A program made the position numbers and the translations under genes. Positions 12,391 through 23,169 of a DNA stretch of 64,000 nucleotides are shown in pieces. Position 1 is the stretch's first letter. Every line of letters begins with the position of its first letter. The DNA lies in the NCBI GenBank assembly GCA_025200525.1, contig CM045758.1, positions 169,894,101 through 169,958,100 on the forward strand, given 5' to 3'. This DNA comes from Camellia lanceoleosa (taxonomy: Eukaryota > Streptophyta > Magnoliopsida > Ericales > Theaceae). The notes below the pieces were generated by a model, which did no database searches, was not told the DNA's origin, and saw only the letters and a list, made by a program, of their open reading frames with translations.

Positions 12391-12624
12391 CACGGATTCA
12401 TTTCGGAGTTCGGCAGGTACAATTACCGAATTGCCCCTGCAGATGTTATACACATTTCCCAAACGTGTGTTTCGCCGGATGGTCCTCTTACGCGAGAGAA
12501 GACGAGCGATTCGAGGAGCTGTCGACTTAAATCGCGACCGGAGTTCGTGATCGGCGGCATGACGAGCAACGGCTTATGAAACTCATCCCGCCTGCGGTAA
12601 TGATCTACGCAAGCTCGATTTGTA

Positions 12625-13080
12625 GATAGATCTGTTTTGATTTGTATATAGATCAAACCGATGTGTTCGCTAATCGAAATTTTGACCGATTTCTATGTAT
12701 ACATATATATATATATATCTGTCGTAATTTTTTATAGATCTGTTACGATGTGTTAGGTTAGCGTAAATTTGGGGTGAATTTTGTTATAGATCCGTTACGA
12801 TGTGTTAGGTTAGCGAGAATTTGGGGTCGATTTGTATGTATACATACATATATATATATATATAGATAGATCTGGTCTGAGTTTTGTTATAGATCTGTTC
12901 TGATGTGTTCGGTAATCAGAAATTTGGGACAGATTTTTTCGTATACATACATATATATATATATATCTGTTCTGCTTTGTATGTAGATCTGTTCGGATGT
13001 GTTTGCTAATCAGAAATTTGGGACTGATTTGAATGTATACATACATATATATATATATATATATCAAACTCTGTTATGAT
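12625..13080. repeat. Five irregular tandem units with TATACATACATATATAT blocks
   Basis: Each unit begins with GATCTGTT or a near relative (GATCYGTTNYGATGTGTT), passes a GCTAATCAGAAATTTGGG-like core, and usually ends with a TATA/CATA microsatellite. Units start near 12625, 12735, 12787, 12891 and 12984 and vary from about 50 to 110 bp. The block lies inside the Harbinger element, upstream of its first gene. Confidence 0.7.
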
Positions 13081-13429
13081 TTGTTGTGATGTTGATTGTA
13101 TATATATACATTACGATTCTGTGTCATGTTATGATTTGTATATATATCTGTTCTGAACTGTTGTGATGTTGAATGTATACATTCATCCTATTTGTTCTTA
13201 TTTATTCTGAAGCAGAAATTTGGGGCACATTTATGCACAACTCAGTGTTACATATCTGTTATATATCTGTTATGATGGAAATGCCAATGTTATGTGTCTG
13301 TTGTGACGTACAAATCTGGTCTATAATTTATGTATCTGTTCGGTTATATGTGCACATCTTATGTATCTGTTAGGTTTATCACATTTCAAAATTTGTTATA
13401 TTGTTTGTTGATAGTTAATGCTGAACCCG

Positions 13430-14750
13430 GAATTTTTGGTAATAGAAATGCTCAATTCCCAATTGTCACAAATATATAAAAAACATATATTAAAAAAAAA
13501 TATATAAAAAATTTCAAATCTAATTAGAAAAAATATATATATATTAAGAACAAATTACACAATTTAAAGGAAATGTATGTAACAAATGAGATATAATTCC
13601 AACTCAATTTTGGAAGGAAGTTTATTATAAACAAATTACAAAATATAAAAACCTATAGAACAAACAAAAAAATTATCAGAATTTGTCAACAATTAACCAA
13701 TATATTAAAAACATCTTACTTTAAAAGATATGAAAAAAATATATGTGAAATGTATATTGCAAATTTATATGTAAAAAGTAAATACTTTACAAATTTTATT
13801 ACACATATATGACAAAATGTTTTTATGGAAAACTATATCATAAATATATTGAAAAATGTTTTGAAAATATCAAAAAAAATATATTGAAAATATATTACAA
13901 ATCAGATGTATTAAAAATAAATATATTGAAAATATATTACAAATGACATATATTCAAATTATATTACAAATGACATGTTTTGAAAATATCAAAAAAAATA
14001 TATTGACAACATATATTTTCAATATATATCAAAAAATTATATGGAAAATATCATAAATATATTGATATTTTAAAACAAATATATTGAAAATTTTAATTAC
14101 AAATACATTAAAAAATATAGTAAATTACAATTTTAGAGTCAATTTTAGAGTTAAAAAATATTAGACACATATTAAAAATATAATAAATTACAATTTTAGA
14201 GTTAATTGTCAAATTTTATTACACATATATGCTGGCTATTTACTTATTATACATTATAGTACAAATTATTTCCATTAAAATTAACAAAATATATTGAAAA
14301 AATAAAAAGACATTTATTAATTTCCATAAATTGTTTACTCAATACGAAATGCTCACTTCTCATTTCTGAAAAATAAAATTATTAGATAAAAATAAATTTT
14401 GGACCTAAATTTGGGAAGGAAGGTAGATATATTATGTACATATATTAACAACAAAATACAAAATACAAAATACATTAAATTTTAATTACATGTACATTTC
14501 AAATAAACTTTATTAACAATTATATTACAACTACATTACAAATATATTAATAATATAATAAAATAAATATTAGAATTATTGATTTAAATAGTACAGACTG
14601 TCAGAAAAAAAAATTTCATACAAAATTTCGGAAGGCAGGTAAATATATTACAAAGTTTTTACAAATATATAACAAAATTGGGTATATTTAAAAAAATATT
14701 ACAAATATATTAAAACGATGTTACAAACAGATTAAAATATAAATTTGCGT
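13430..14750. other. AT-rich filler of the Harbinger element
   Basis: About 1.3 kb of extremely AT-rich sequence with many loose copies of AATATATTGAAAATATATTACAAAT. No coding signal. It separates the tandem repeats from the first gene. Confidence 0.6.
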
Positions 14751-14808
14751 TACTGTTCGTATCTGTTCATGTTGATTCATGTAAATTTACTTTATATTAA
14801 AGCGTAGC

Positions 14809-15220
14809 ATGGCGTCGTTCACCTCTACTGCAACTTCCAGTACATGGCCACAACGAATGTGTGCCTGTGGATATGGCCCGTGTATTGTTAAGATTTCCAG
14901 GTCCGCAAAAAATCCAGTATGCCTTACTTTGTTCCGTCATACTGTGGTGAGTCACCCAATATTTACCGGTCATAACTTTATGCACATTAACAACCCATGA
15001 AACTAATAGTTCAATAATTTTCACTCATCAGCCCTGTGTAAGTTGGATTGGTTGGTGTGACGAACGAAGACAAGAGACCCAAGGCTATGCGTCACACGGA
15101 GATGAAATTGCCATGCAATTGCGGGCTGATGTCATAGACATTCAACAATCCTTGCGTGTCCTTAAGACCATTGTGTATGTGCTATGCATTGTGGTTGTCA
15201 TTTTGTTGTGCCGTATGTAA
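14809..15220 (+). CDS. GRF-like zinc-finger protein with C-terminal membrane segment, carried by the Harbinger element
   Basis: Two exons, 14809-14946 and 15032-15220, joined at TGTG|GTGAGT and ATCAG|CCCTG in phase 0, give an open frame of 108 residues. Residues about 18-23 are CACGYG, and after the splice PCVSWIGWCDE follows. This C-x-C-G ... C ... W-x-W-x-D-E layout resembles the GRF zinc-finger family. The segment between them (NPVCLTLFRHTV) would fit the family better in the next frame (MPYFVPSYC), so a one-base indel near 14917 is possible. The C-terminus holds a short heptad-like stretch (VIDIQQSLRVL) and then a hydrophobic segment of about 18 residues ending CRM. Plant proteins combining GRF finger, short coiled coil and membrane tail are common; their role is unknown. 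It has the same strand as the transposase genes. Function in the element is not known. Confidence 0.6.
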
Positions 15221-15623
15221 ACACCGTTACCATGTTTGTAGTATGTACAAAGAACTTAGTATGTTGTCGGTATGTTGTGGGTATGTTCGTATCATGTTGG
15301 TAGTATGTTGTCGACGGGAGCCGTAAAACATAATAAACCATATTTTTGTCCACTACTAACTTCCAGGGAACCTGTGTATGTACGCCAGTAATGTTCAATG
15401 CCTTGGAACATATTTAACTTTAGCATCATATATCTCTGTTTATTGTTATTAATGTGTCATAGCTTATGCGTGTGTATGTAAATCCTAAAAACATATGTGT
15501 CATGGTAATATTCAGCATCATATATCTCTGTTTGTTGTTATTAATGTGTCATGGCTTATGCGTGTGTATATAAATCGTAAAAACATATTTGTGATGGTAA
15601 TCTTTTGTAACCGTACATTAGTA

Positions 15624-16720
15624 ATGGCTTCGACACGTGCATTTCGCCGGCGTAACCACTCCAAAAGCAAAGGCGTTGTCACCGACAAGTCAACCAAAGG
15701 TTGAAGAAACACAAAATCGGTTAAGCCACAAGGCGTCATGGACCGATAATTGATGCGAGTTTTCCTCGGTTGATTGCCAATGAGATTAGTAAAGGAAATC
15801 GCCTTTTCTTAGTCCTAAGCCAAGCGGTACAAGTCATTGGCAAGGAAATTTGAGAGAAAACAGAAAAAACATGGATCAAAGCAGGTTGAAGAATAAGTAC
15901 ATGACTTTGAAGAAAGAGTGGCAAGCGTGGACGAAGTTGATGGATTCCAGCAAGGGAGTCACTGGGATAGGCTTTGACTATGACACCGGGTTGTTTCAGG
16001 CACCTGACGAGTGGTGGGACAAAATGGAATCAGTAAGTTTATGTACAAACAAGTTTTATATTTTTCATTTACCAGTACATTATTTACTTCTACATTTCAG
16101 TTGAATAGAATTTATTTATATGAAATATAACGTCTGCCTCTTTCATACATCTATATTTCTGCAGATCAACAAGGCGCAGCGGTTCAAAAAAACTTTGGAA
16201 CACCGTGACTTGATGGAGACGGTTTTCATGGGGGCATCACCATCGAAGCATCATTGGACCCGGCGAGAACCTTCCCGAACTCTTGAGGACTCTCTCGATT
16301 CGGTCGTGGTTGGGAGCCCACCATTTGTCGATCCGATACCCCAGCGTCTGGGGCGTGGATTCTGATACTTCACTGGAGCATGTTCCCATTGAGAAGGCAA
16401 AAAAGAGAAAGACGCCATCATCAAGTGTTTCAAAGTCGAAGAAGGGAACAAGTGGTGCGTCCGTTATTGCAGAAAGTGTGAACCGAATGACAGATGTGGT
16501 GCGTGCGAAGAATCAACAGGTCACGGTGAGGCACCTCACAGGCAACGAATCGCTATACACTATTTCCGAGTGCATGCATAAACTTAGCAGTATTCCATCC
16601 CTGCTTGGTACACCGTTATTCCACTTCGCCTCCACACTTATGGATAACGCCGACACGGAGGTCATGATGTGCGGCGATGACGACCACATCATTGGATGGC
16701 TTACTGAAGCGACTCAGTAA
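15624..16720 (+). pseudogene. Harbinger Myb/SANT-like DNA-binding protein gene, broken
   Basis: In Harbinger elements a second protein with a Myb/SANT-like trihelix domain binds the transposon ends and helps the transposase (family knowledge). Remnants: ATG 15624 with a basic N-terminus (MASTRAFRRRNHSKSKGVV); ASWTD at about 15735, followed by stops (TGA about 15751) and frame changes in the first half of the domain; then a clean stretch 15876-16032 with LKNKYMTLKKEWQAWTKL and DEWWDKMES, typical of the domain's second half. A GT-AG intron is at 16033-16164. The next exon starts INKAQRFKK and loses frame near 16345, continuing in another frame to TAA 16718-16720 with a Lys/Ser-rich linker and a C-terminal part containing SIPSLLG. 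At least three disruptions make it a pseudogene. Confidence 0.75.
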
Positions 16721-17288
16721 TCTTTGCGTCGGCGCCTTTTGGAAACCTGTTTGGAGGTCGCCGGATGTGACGTAGCGGTGTTACAAGTGTTGAAGATGCA
16801 TGTCCTTCTTTTCTGTTTTTAAAAACTTTGACTTATGGTATTATTCGCACTGTAGTAAAACAGGATGGTGGTGTGTGCATGTTTTGATTATGTCGTTTTT
16901 TGTTTTTTTATTACTATGGTATGTGCATGGGTTGACGGAACGGAAGCATGGTTGTGCTTCGTTTTTGGGAAATGACTGGGATGTTTATGTTTTAATATTT
17001 TGAATGCCTATATGTCGTGTTATTATATTGTAGTTCATTTTGCTGGCTAGTTATCTAATTGTGACCACCATGGGCCCCCTGTATACCATAAGAGTAATGG
17101 CTTATTATTTCAAGCGTGCACTTCATATGATCATGTGTTCCAAATGCCATTGGTGAGGGCATTATTTTGCATAAAAACAATGTCGGCATTTTCAGATTGC
17201 AAACTTAAATAAAATTTAAGTCAATGAATCATGTGCCCACTGATTGAAAGGCTGCCACTCTTGTAGGTTGCGCATCAACGAAGACGCG

Positions 17289-18798
17289 ATGAATCCATGG
17301 GATGGAAGCAACCATGATGAAATAATGGAAATGCTTAATCAAATGGCGGTCCAGGTGCAACAAGAACAGAACTGCACCTTTCTGGACGCATGTCAGATGG
17401 CGACAGAATGGTACCAAAAACACATGAATAAAACGCCGTGTCGCACTTCAATACTAACCGGGAATAGATGGATATGCGAACTATATGCGGGGCATATGGG
17501 TCGATTTGAGGAAAATGTTTGCATGCCGAAGGAAGTGTTTGCCGCATTGTGTGAGACATTAGACAATGATTTTGGGTTACAAGTCCCTAACGCCCCCATG
17601 GCTTGTTGAAGAAAGCGTTGCGATGTTTATCCAAGTGTTGAAAGGGAAGCAAAATCGGAAATCCAAGAACGGTTTCAACATTAGGGAGGCGTGGTCGAGG
17701 CGTGCATAACGTATTAAATTCCATGAAAGAGTTCACCGTTGTTCATTGCTTACCATACAACAAGATCGTATACATCCATACGTGCGGTCTAGACGGAAAT
17801 ACATACCGTTCAAGGTACTTCTTAAAAACATGATTCACATATATATGAAGACACTATATTTTGTTGTTGTTATTATTTGGACGTGACGCTTTTAAAAAAA
17901 CGAAACAGTTGTTACCCACTTACGCAACAAAACAGTGTATCCATGTTTGCAGGACTGCATTGGCGCAATAGACGGAACGCATGTCAGTGCATGGGTTACA
18001 GGCCCAGATGCGGCAACATATTTCGGTAGAAAATACTGTCACACGCAAAATATAATGGCCGCTGTCGATTTTGACATGTGTTTCATATTCATTTCCTACG
18101 GATGGGAAGGAAGTATGCATGATAATCGCATATTCAACGAGATAATAACAAATGATAATGTCCCCTTCCCACATCCTGACGAAGGTAACACATGGTCCTG
18201 TTATTAGATTTATTAACAAATAAAATTTTCCACTGAATGCGTTATATGAAAATGGCGCAGAATGTTCATTTTGGTGTCATACATTGTTGTCATGTCTGCA
18301 GGCAAATATTATCTTGTCGATTCTGGCTATGCAAACCGGATTGGTTACTTAGCACCATTCAAAGGCCACCGTTACCACCAACAAGATTTTCGACGTGTTG
18401 CACGGAACACGATGGCAAACACACCAAGGGAATTATTTAACAAAGTCCATTCGTCCTTACGCAGTGTGGTGGAACGAACTTTCGGTGCGTGGAAAAATCG
18501 ATGGGGGTTTATTCGAGACATGCCTCGGTATGACTTTGCAAATGTGCAAGTTCAGTTAGTAGGTGCGTCAATGGCATTACATAATTATATACGGCGCAAT
18601 ACAGGTAACCCAACAACTGTTCAAATTAATCAGGACGAGGAAGAGGCAATGACAATAGTAAATGCCATACCAGAAGTTGAACATGACGAGGATGGTTTAA
18701 TGGTTGGAGATGAGGACCCCCATATGGCATTGGTCCGCCTTCACATCCGCGACAAATTATGTTACATGCGTAATAACGGAATGTTAGGAAATATATAG
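17289..18798 (+). pseudogene. PIF/Harbinger DDE transposase gene, broken in exon 1
   Basis: DDE_Tnp_4-type transposase that would cut and rejoin the element. Exon 1 starts at ATG 17289 (MNPWDGSNHDEIMEM), reads well to about 17590, then shifts frame at an extra base near GCCCCCATGG and again near 17670-17700 before recovering in RSRRKYIPFK up to 17814. Intron 17815-17952. Exon 2 is 17953-18184 and carries DCIGAIDGTHV (first catalytic Asp) and GSMHDNRI. Intron 18185-18301. Exon 3 is 18302-18798 and carries YYLVDSGYANRIGYLAPF (second catalytic Asp) and SVVERTFGAWKNRW (catalytic Glu), ending at TAG 18796-18798. All three acidic residues survive, so the damage is limited to exon 1 frameshifts. Splice phases fit the conserved protein. 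Confidence 0.85.
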
Positions 18799-18959
18799 TA
18801 GTCGAAATAATTTTCGTATGGTTGTCACATAATGACACACGGATGCAGATCAGTATTAAAATATATTATTATGTACAATATGTATGAGTTTGCACGGTAA
18901 TGTAACCTGCTTCCATTGATGACGTGCCTAATTTTGGAAAACAACAATCCATACGAATT

Positions 18960-19542
18960 TTGCTTGTGGAAAAACAAAAAGGTGAAAAAAAGAAAACAAA
19001 TGAAAAAGAAAAGTAATACATAAATTATCGAAAAATAAAAATTAACATAATATCCGCTTACTCCAAACTATCAAACAAATAAGAAATTTTGATTTGCAAA
19101 ATTCGGCAGATCGAAACCCAACATAGAAAAATAAAAAAAAAATAATACACAAAAAAAAATTGGATTTGTATTTGGTAAAAACAAAAATACAAAAAAAATA
19201 CAAAATACAAAAAAAAAAAAGACAAAATTTGGATTTGTAAAAACAAATACAAAAAAATTACAAAAAAAAAAAAATTCCTCACAAAAAAGCCAAAATTGTA
19301 CAAAAGAAAAAAAAAAAAAAAAAAAAAAAAAAAACGGGAATAATGCCAAATCCCTACCCAAATTAAAAAATAAAAAAAATGGAAAAGGGCAATTTGGTCT
19401 TTAAACAAGATGACACCTCACCAAAAAGTCAAAAAGCCAAAAAAGCCAAAAAGCCCTTCCCAAACCAGGCTTTTTAGCCCCAGGCTAAAATAGCCAAAAA
19501 AGCCAAAAAGCCAAAAAGTCAACCCACTTCCCAAACGGAGGC
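18960..19542. repeat. Harbinger right end: A-rich tracts and AAAAAGCC subterminal repeats
   Basis: A-rich sequence with several runs of 9 or more A (one of about 26 A at 19309-19334), then repeated CCAAAAAGCC/CAGGCTAAAATAGCC units up to the terminus. Long minus-strand open frames here are only poly-T translations. Confidence 0.65.
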
Positions 19543-19545
19543 TCA

Positions 19546-21791
19546 ATGGCGGAAGTAGGAATTATATGTAAAAGCTAAATTAAATGCATTTAAAATTGAC
19601 AATAAAATTTTAATCATTTTATTTTTAACGAAAACATCATACATATGTTATATTAAAATATTCACTTCTACAAGCATACAAATTAAAAAAAAAAATTCAA
19701 TAAAGCAAACTGCTAGTATTAAAAAATGTAAATATGTATTAAAATATGTAAAAGTCTATAAAAATATGTAAAAAAAATATAAATAAATAAATGTATTAAC
19801 ATTATAAATATCTTTATATTATGTATTTCCTAATGAAAATAGATATTTATATTATGTATTTCTTAATGAAAATAACAGAACCTTTTTATGAATACAAACT
19901 CTAGATTGGAAGAACCACTAAGTAGTATATATCTACATGCAATTTTCTCATCCTTGCAGGGCCACACTCCTGCTACTAGTCCCCCTTTGTCCACCAATGA
20001 ACAGTCTTGTATGTACATATTAAAATATTGTATAATTTAAATTTATTTTAAATATACTCTACACAATATTTAAATATAATCATATATTAAAACTTTTACG
20101 TATTTCTAATGTAAGGTGTAAGTGAACACAAAAAGGTGTAAGGTGTAAGTTGCACACTATAGCATTACCCTATCATATGGAGTTTTCTTAGGTGTACAAC
20201 CCACAAAAGGTGTAAGTGGGTTACACACCATGTGCCACTCACACAAAAGGTGTAAGTGTAAGGTGTAAGTGTAAGTGGAAGGTATAAATGAAATGTATAA
20301 GTTGCACACCATGTGCCACTTACACAAAAGGTGTAAGTGCAAGGTAAAAAAGGTGTAAGTATAAGGTGTAAGTAAACACAAAAAGGTATAAGGTGTAAGT
20401 TGCACACTATAGCATTACCCTATATCATATATATATATATATTTATATTAGGTATTAGATCTGGATTTAAGTGGCAGGCTCCCCGGCTGGATTGGCCAAC
20501 AAATTGAAGCCATCCAAGTGCTCTGTCCTGTTTCCTGCCCTTATATTATTAAACATATTTTTTTTCCGGATTTAAAATATATTATATAAGATTAAATAAA
20601 ATACAATTTTTTTCTTTTTTTAATAATCTGTTTGCATCTCTAACGGAGAAAAATTACATAGCCGGTGGTGCGTGTTAATGTGCAGACGTGTTAAAACTTT
20701 TTAATCTAGTTCAAAGTGTAAAGTCTGACTTGTCCCATCTAAAAAAATAAAAATTCATGAATTAAAATAATGCAAAAATTTGAATTTGTGTAGTTAAAAG
20801 GGTGTATCACAGGTTCTGATGTAATTCAACTAAGGAGATTTTCTATATTTTGTTATGCATGAACCAAATTAGGCTAACCTAATTTGTTACCATGAGTTTC
20901 TTAACGGTTTAGTTTTTAAAGGAAGGTCATAGATTTAGCTCTTTTTACGTTGTATTTGGTTGGAGATTTGAGAAGGGATTTGGAAATAGAAATGGAAAAG
21001 AAAAAATAAGGTAAAATATGAATAAAATATACCTACATTTCACATAGTTTTACATACCTTTTATTTTTCCTTTCCATTTTCAAATCCCTCTCCAAATCCT
21101 TTAACCAAACACAGTATTAAGGGAGTTAAAATAAAGAGACAAACACTTGATATTTTGTAAAAAGTGAAAATGTTAACTTTTAAAAGTGTTAATCTAATAA
21201 CTAATAATTGACTTACGTTAATAAAAAAAAAAAAAAATTGTTATGCAGGTTGAATGACACTCAAATGATAAGTGCAAAAGTGAGGGGACCGAATTTGAAT
21301 TTGCATTAGGTACAATTGAAATCAAGCAAATACAAAAAAAAAAAAAAAAAAATCATAATCGTAAGAATTGAGCAATCGAGATGAGATGTTTTGAAAATAT
21401 GGTTAAAAATTAATTTTTAACTAATCTTTTTGGTTTTTTTAGAAAGTAATTTGAGAAGTTGGTAAAAAATTATTTTTGACTGTTTGATTAATATTTGTTT
21501 ATGATGTCACATTATAATAAAATGACCAGACTACTTCTACCTAATTTAAAAAATTTACATTTTTACTCATGTATAATTCTAAATAACATAAAAAGTATAA
21601 TTGTAATTTCATAAGTAACTTTTTTAGACCTTCCCAAATGACTTTTATATTAAAAACGCTAACCTCACCTTTTTGGAGTAGCTGCAAAACGCAACTTCTA
21701 ACCAAAGTTTTCAAATGGGCACGGAATGTCAAATTAAGAGCTATGCATCCTAACGTAAAAAGAATTTGTTCAAAAAAATTTCACCACTTAA
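19546..21791. other. AT-rich intergenic sequence with one tandem-repeat block
   Basis: No gene seen. It contains the AAGGTGTAAG repeat block (20100-20430, listed separately), several poly-A runs of 13-18 (about 21225 and 21333) and ordinary AT-rich DNA. Confidence 0.55.
20100..20430. repeat. AAGGTGTAAGT tandem block with duplicated borders
   Basis: More than ten copies of AAGGTGTAAGT-like units. Two longer direct repeats bound the block: AAGGTGTAAGTTGCACACTA followed by TAGCATTACCCTAT occurs at about 20136 and 20390. A second pair, CACACCATGTGCCACT followed by ACACAAAAGGTG, occurs at 20223 and 20306. Confidence 0.75.
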
Positions 21792-22247
21792 AGCCTCCGT
21801 TTGAGAAGTGGGTTGGCTTTTTGGCTTTTTTGGCTATTTTAGCCTAGGCTTAAAAGTTTGGTTTGGGAAGGGTTTTTTGGCTTTTTGGCTTTTTTGACTT
21901 TTTTTGTGAGAGGGGAGTGTAATGATTATGGGTTGGATGTGATGTTTTGTTTTTTGTGGCTAAAAAAGCCTATTTTGTCTTTTGTGGCTAAAATAGCCAA
22001 AAAAGCCCCAATAAGTTCTTCCCAAACACCACCGTTTGACATGGACTTTTTAGCTATTTTAATTACAAAAAAATAAAATAAATTAAAAAAATAAAATGTC
22101 ACATCTAAATCATAATTATTTTATCTTTTCTCTCACAAAAATTAAAAAAGCTAAAAAACCCATCTCAAACGAAATTTTTTAGCCCCAGGCTAAAATAATC
22201 AAAAAATTAAAAAGTCAAAAAATTAACCCACATCCCAAACAAATGCT
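21792..22247. mobile_element. MITE derived from the neighbouring Harbinger element
   Basis: Flanked by TAA on both sides (21789-21791 and 22248-22250). The left end AGCCTCCGTTTGAGAAGTGG and the following GGCTTTTTGGC/GGCTATTTTAGCC run are nearly the same as the inverted right end of the Harbinger element at 19440-19542 for about 50 bp. The right end, inverted, is AGCATTTGTTTGGGATGTGG. A second, inner pair of termini (GGTTTGGGAAGGG at about 21860 and CTTCCCAAACACC at about 22019) suggests a nested or duplicated end. No ORF. Confidence 0.78.
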
Positions 22248-22319
22248 TAACATTGGATGATTCAGTATTAATTAATAAAATGGGAATAATTGTAAATAAA
22301 CCAAGTAAATTCACATTGA

Positions 22320-22475
22320 GCAATGTTAGAGACTCATAATTTTTACAAGTTCACTTATAATGATGTAATAATAGAGACTTTTAAAATTAAGTGTGTAATA
22401 AATAAAAATTTACACATATCATTATATATTGTCACGTGTCAAATTGTGAGAATTTTTTATGAGTCTTACATATTT
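22320..22475. repeat. Imperfect inverted repeat with AGACTCATAA arms
   Basis: TTAGAGACTCATAATTTTTA (22326) is roughly inverted at 22455-22470 (TTATGAGTCTTACA). The interior also pairs loosely (TATAATGATG with CATCATTATA-like sequence). It may be a small foldback element ending just left of the Gypsy insertion. Ends and target duplication are not fixed. Confidence 0.4.
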
Positions 22476-22492
22476 CCCATTAAAATTATTAC

Positions 22493-23065
22493 TGACAGGG
22501 ATAGGCCCACAAGGACCGCGGCCCACCGTGAGTAAACCCAAGCCCACCATTTAGACCCTATTACACAACCCGATCAGTAAAACCCGGTACAGCTGGAGGC
22601 CAACTGAGCAGGAAAGGCTAATGATGCTCGGACACGTGGCGGGTGCAGAACAGGCCATATCAGCAAACAAAGATCTGCAAAGTTATTGCCACAGCACATC
22701 ACCATTAATGCAACCCATCACCGCATTTATTGCGACAACACCTCTCAGCCGGAATGGCGCCTCCTCACCCTGAACAAGACGAACCACGGCGCAAGCTTTC
22801 GGCGGGAAGGTAGAACGGCTGAGACAGTGAAATGATTACCAAAGGATATAAGCAAAGCTCGAAGACAAGAAGAAGGTTAAGTTTTTCATCCTCTCTCTCT
22901 CTCTCTCTCTCTGGACATTTGGTTTATCACCTTTTCTAATTCATACACCGGAGGGTTCGCCGGGGGACTACCCCGTTCCCCGATTGGACTTGCTTGCAGG
23001 TTATCCGGTGGGCTTGTGGAGCTTGGATCGGTCCAACCCATTCACGAGGACTCACTGTACTATCA
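22493..23065 (+). repeat. 5' LTR of the Gypsy element
   Basis: Starts TGACAGGGATAGG and ends ACTGTACTATCA. It includes a (CT)n microsatellite near 22890. GGATATAAGCAAAGC (about 22843) could serve as the TATA region for the transcript. It aligns with 33836-34397 along its full length. Confidence 0.92.
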
Positions 23066-23066
23066 G

Positions 23067-23084
23067 TTGGCGCCGTTTGTAGGA
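23067..23084 (+). other. Primer binding site of the Gypsy element
   Basis: TTGGCGCCGTTTGTAGG begins one base after the LTR. TGGCGCCGTT is complementary to the 3' end of a plant tRNA ending in AACGGCGCCA, such as tRNA-Asp, a frequent primer for Gypsy elements. The match weakens after about 10 bases. Confidence 0.7.
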
Positions 23085-23169
23085 AACTCGATTTGTCCGT
23101 GCGCCAATTGTGTTCGTTGCCGCCAGAGACCCTTTTTCAGCAACCTTCTTCATCTCACCTGTCACGTGC

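Larger units (their letters stand above)
12302..19542 (+). mobile_element. PIF/Harbinger DNA transposon, 7.2 kb, three genes, decayed
   Basis: Termini GCGTGTGTTTGGGAAG (12302) and, inverted, GCCTCCGTTTGGGAAG (ending 19542) match at 13 of 16 positions. Both are flanked by TCA (12299-12301 and 19543-19545), a 3-bp duplication as expected for PIF/Harbinger, though the usual target is TWA. Inside, in order on the plus strand, are tandem repeats, an AT-rich stretch, a GRF-like zinc-finger gene, a Myb/SANT-like gene and a DDE transposase gene. The Myb plus transposase pair is the hallmark of autonomous Harbinger elements. Both of these carry frameshifts or stops, so this copy should not make working proteins. 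The right subterminal region repeats GCCAAAAAGCC-type motifs and contains a second internal CTTCCCAAACC terminus-like motif (about 19455). Confidence 0.88.

Noticed and set aside
19058..19408. Long minus-strand open frames rich in Phe/Tyr
   Set aside because: They are translations of A-rich tracts in the Harbinger right end; no domain and extreme composition.
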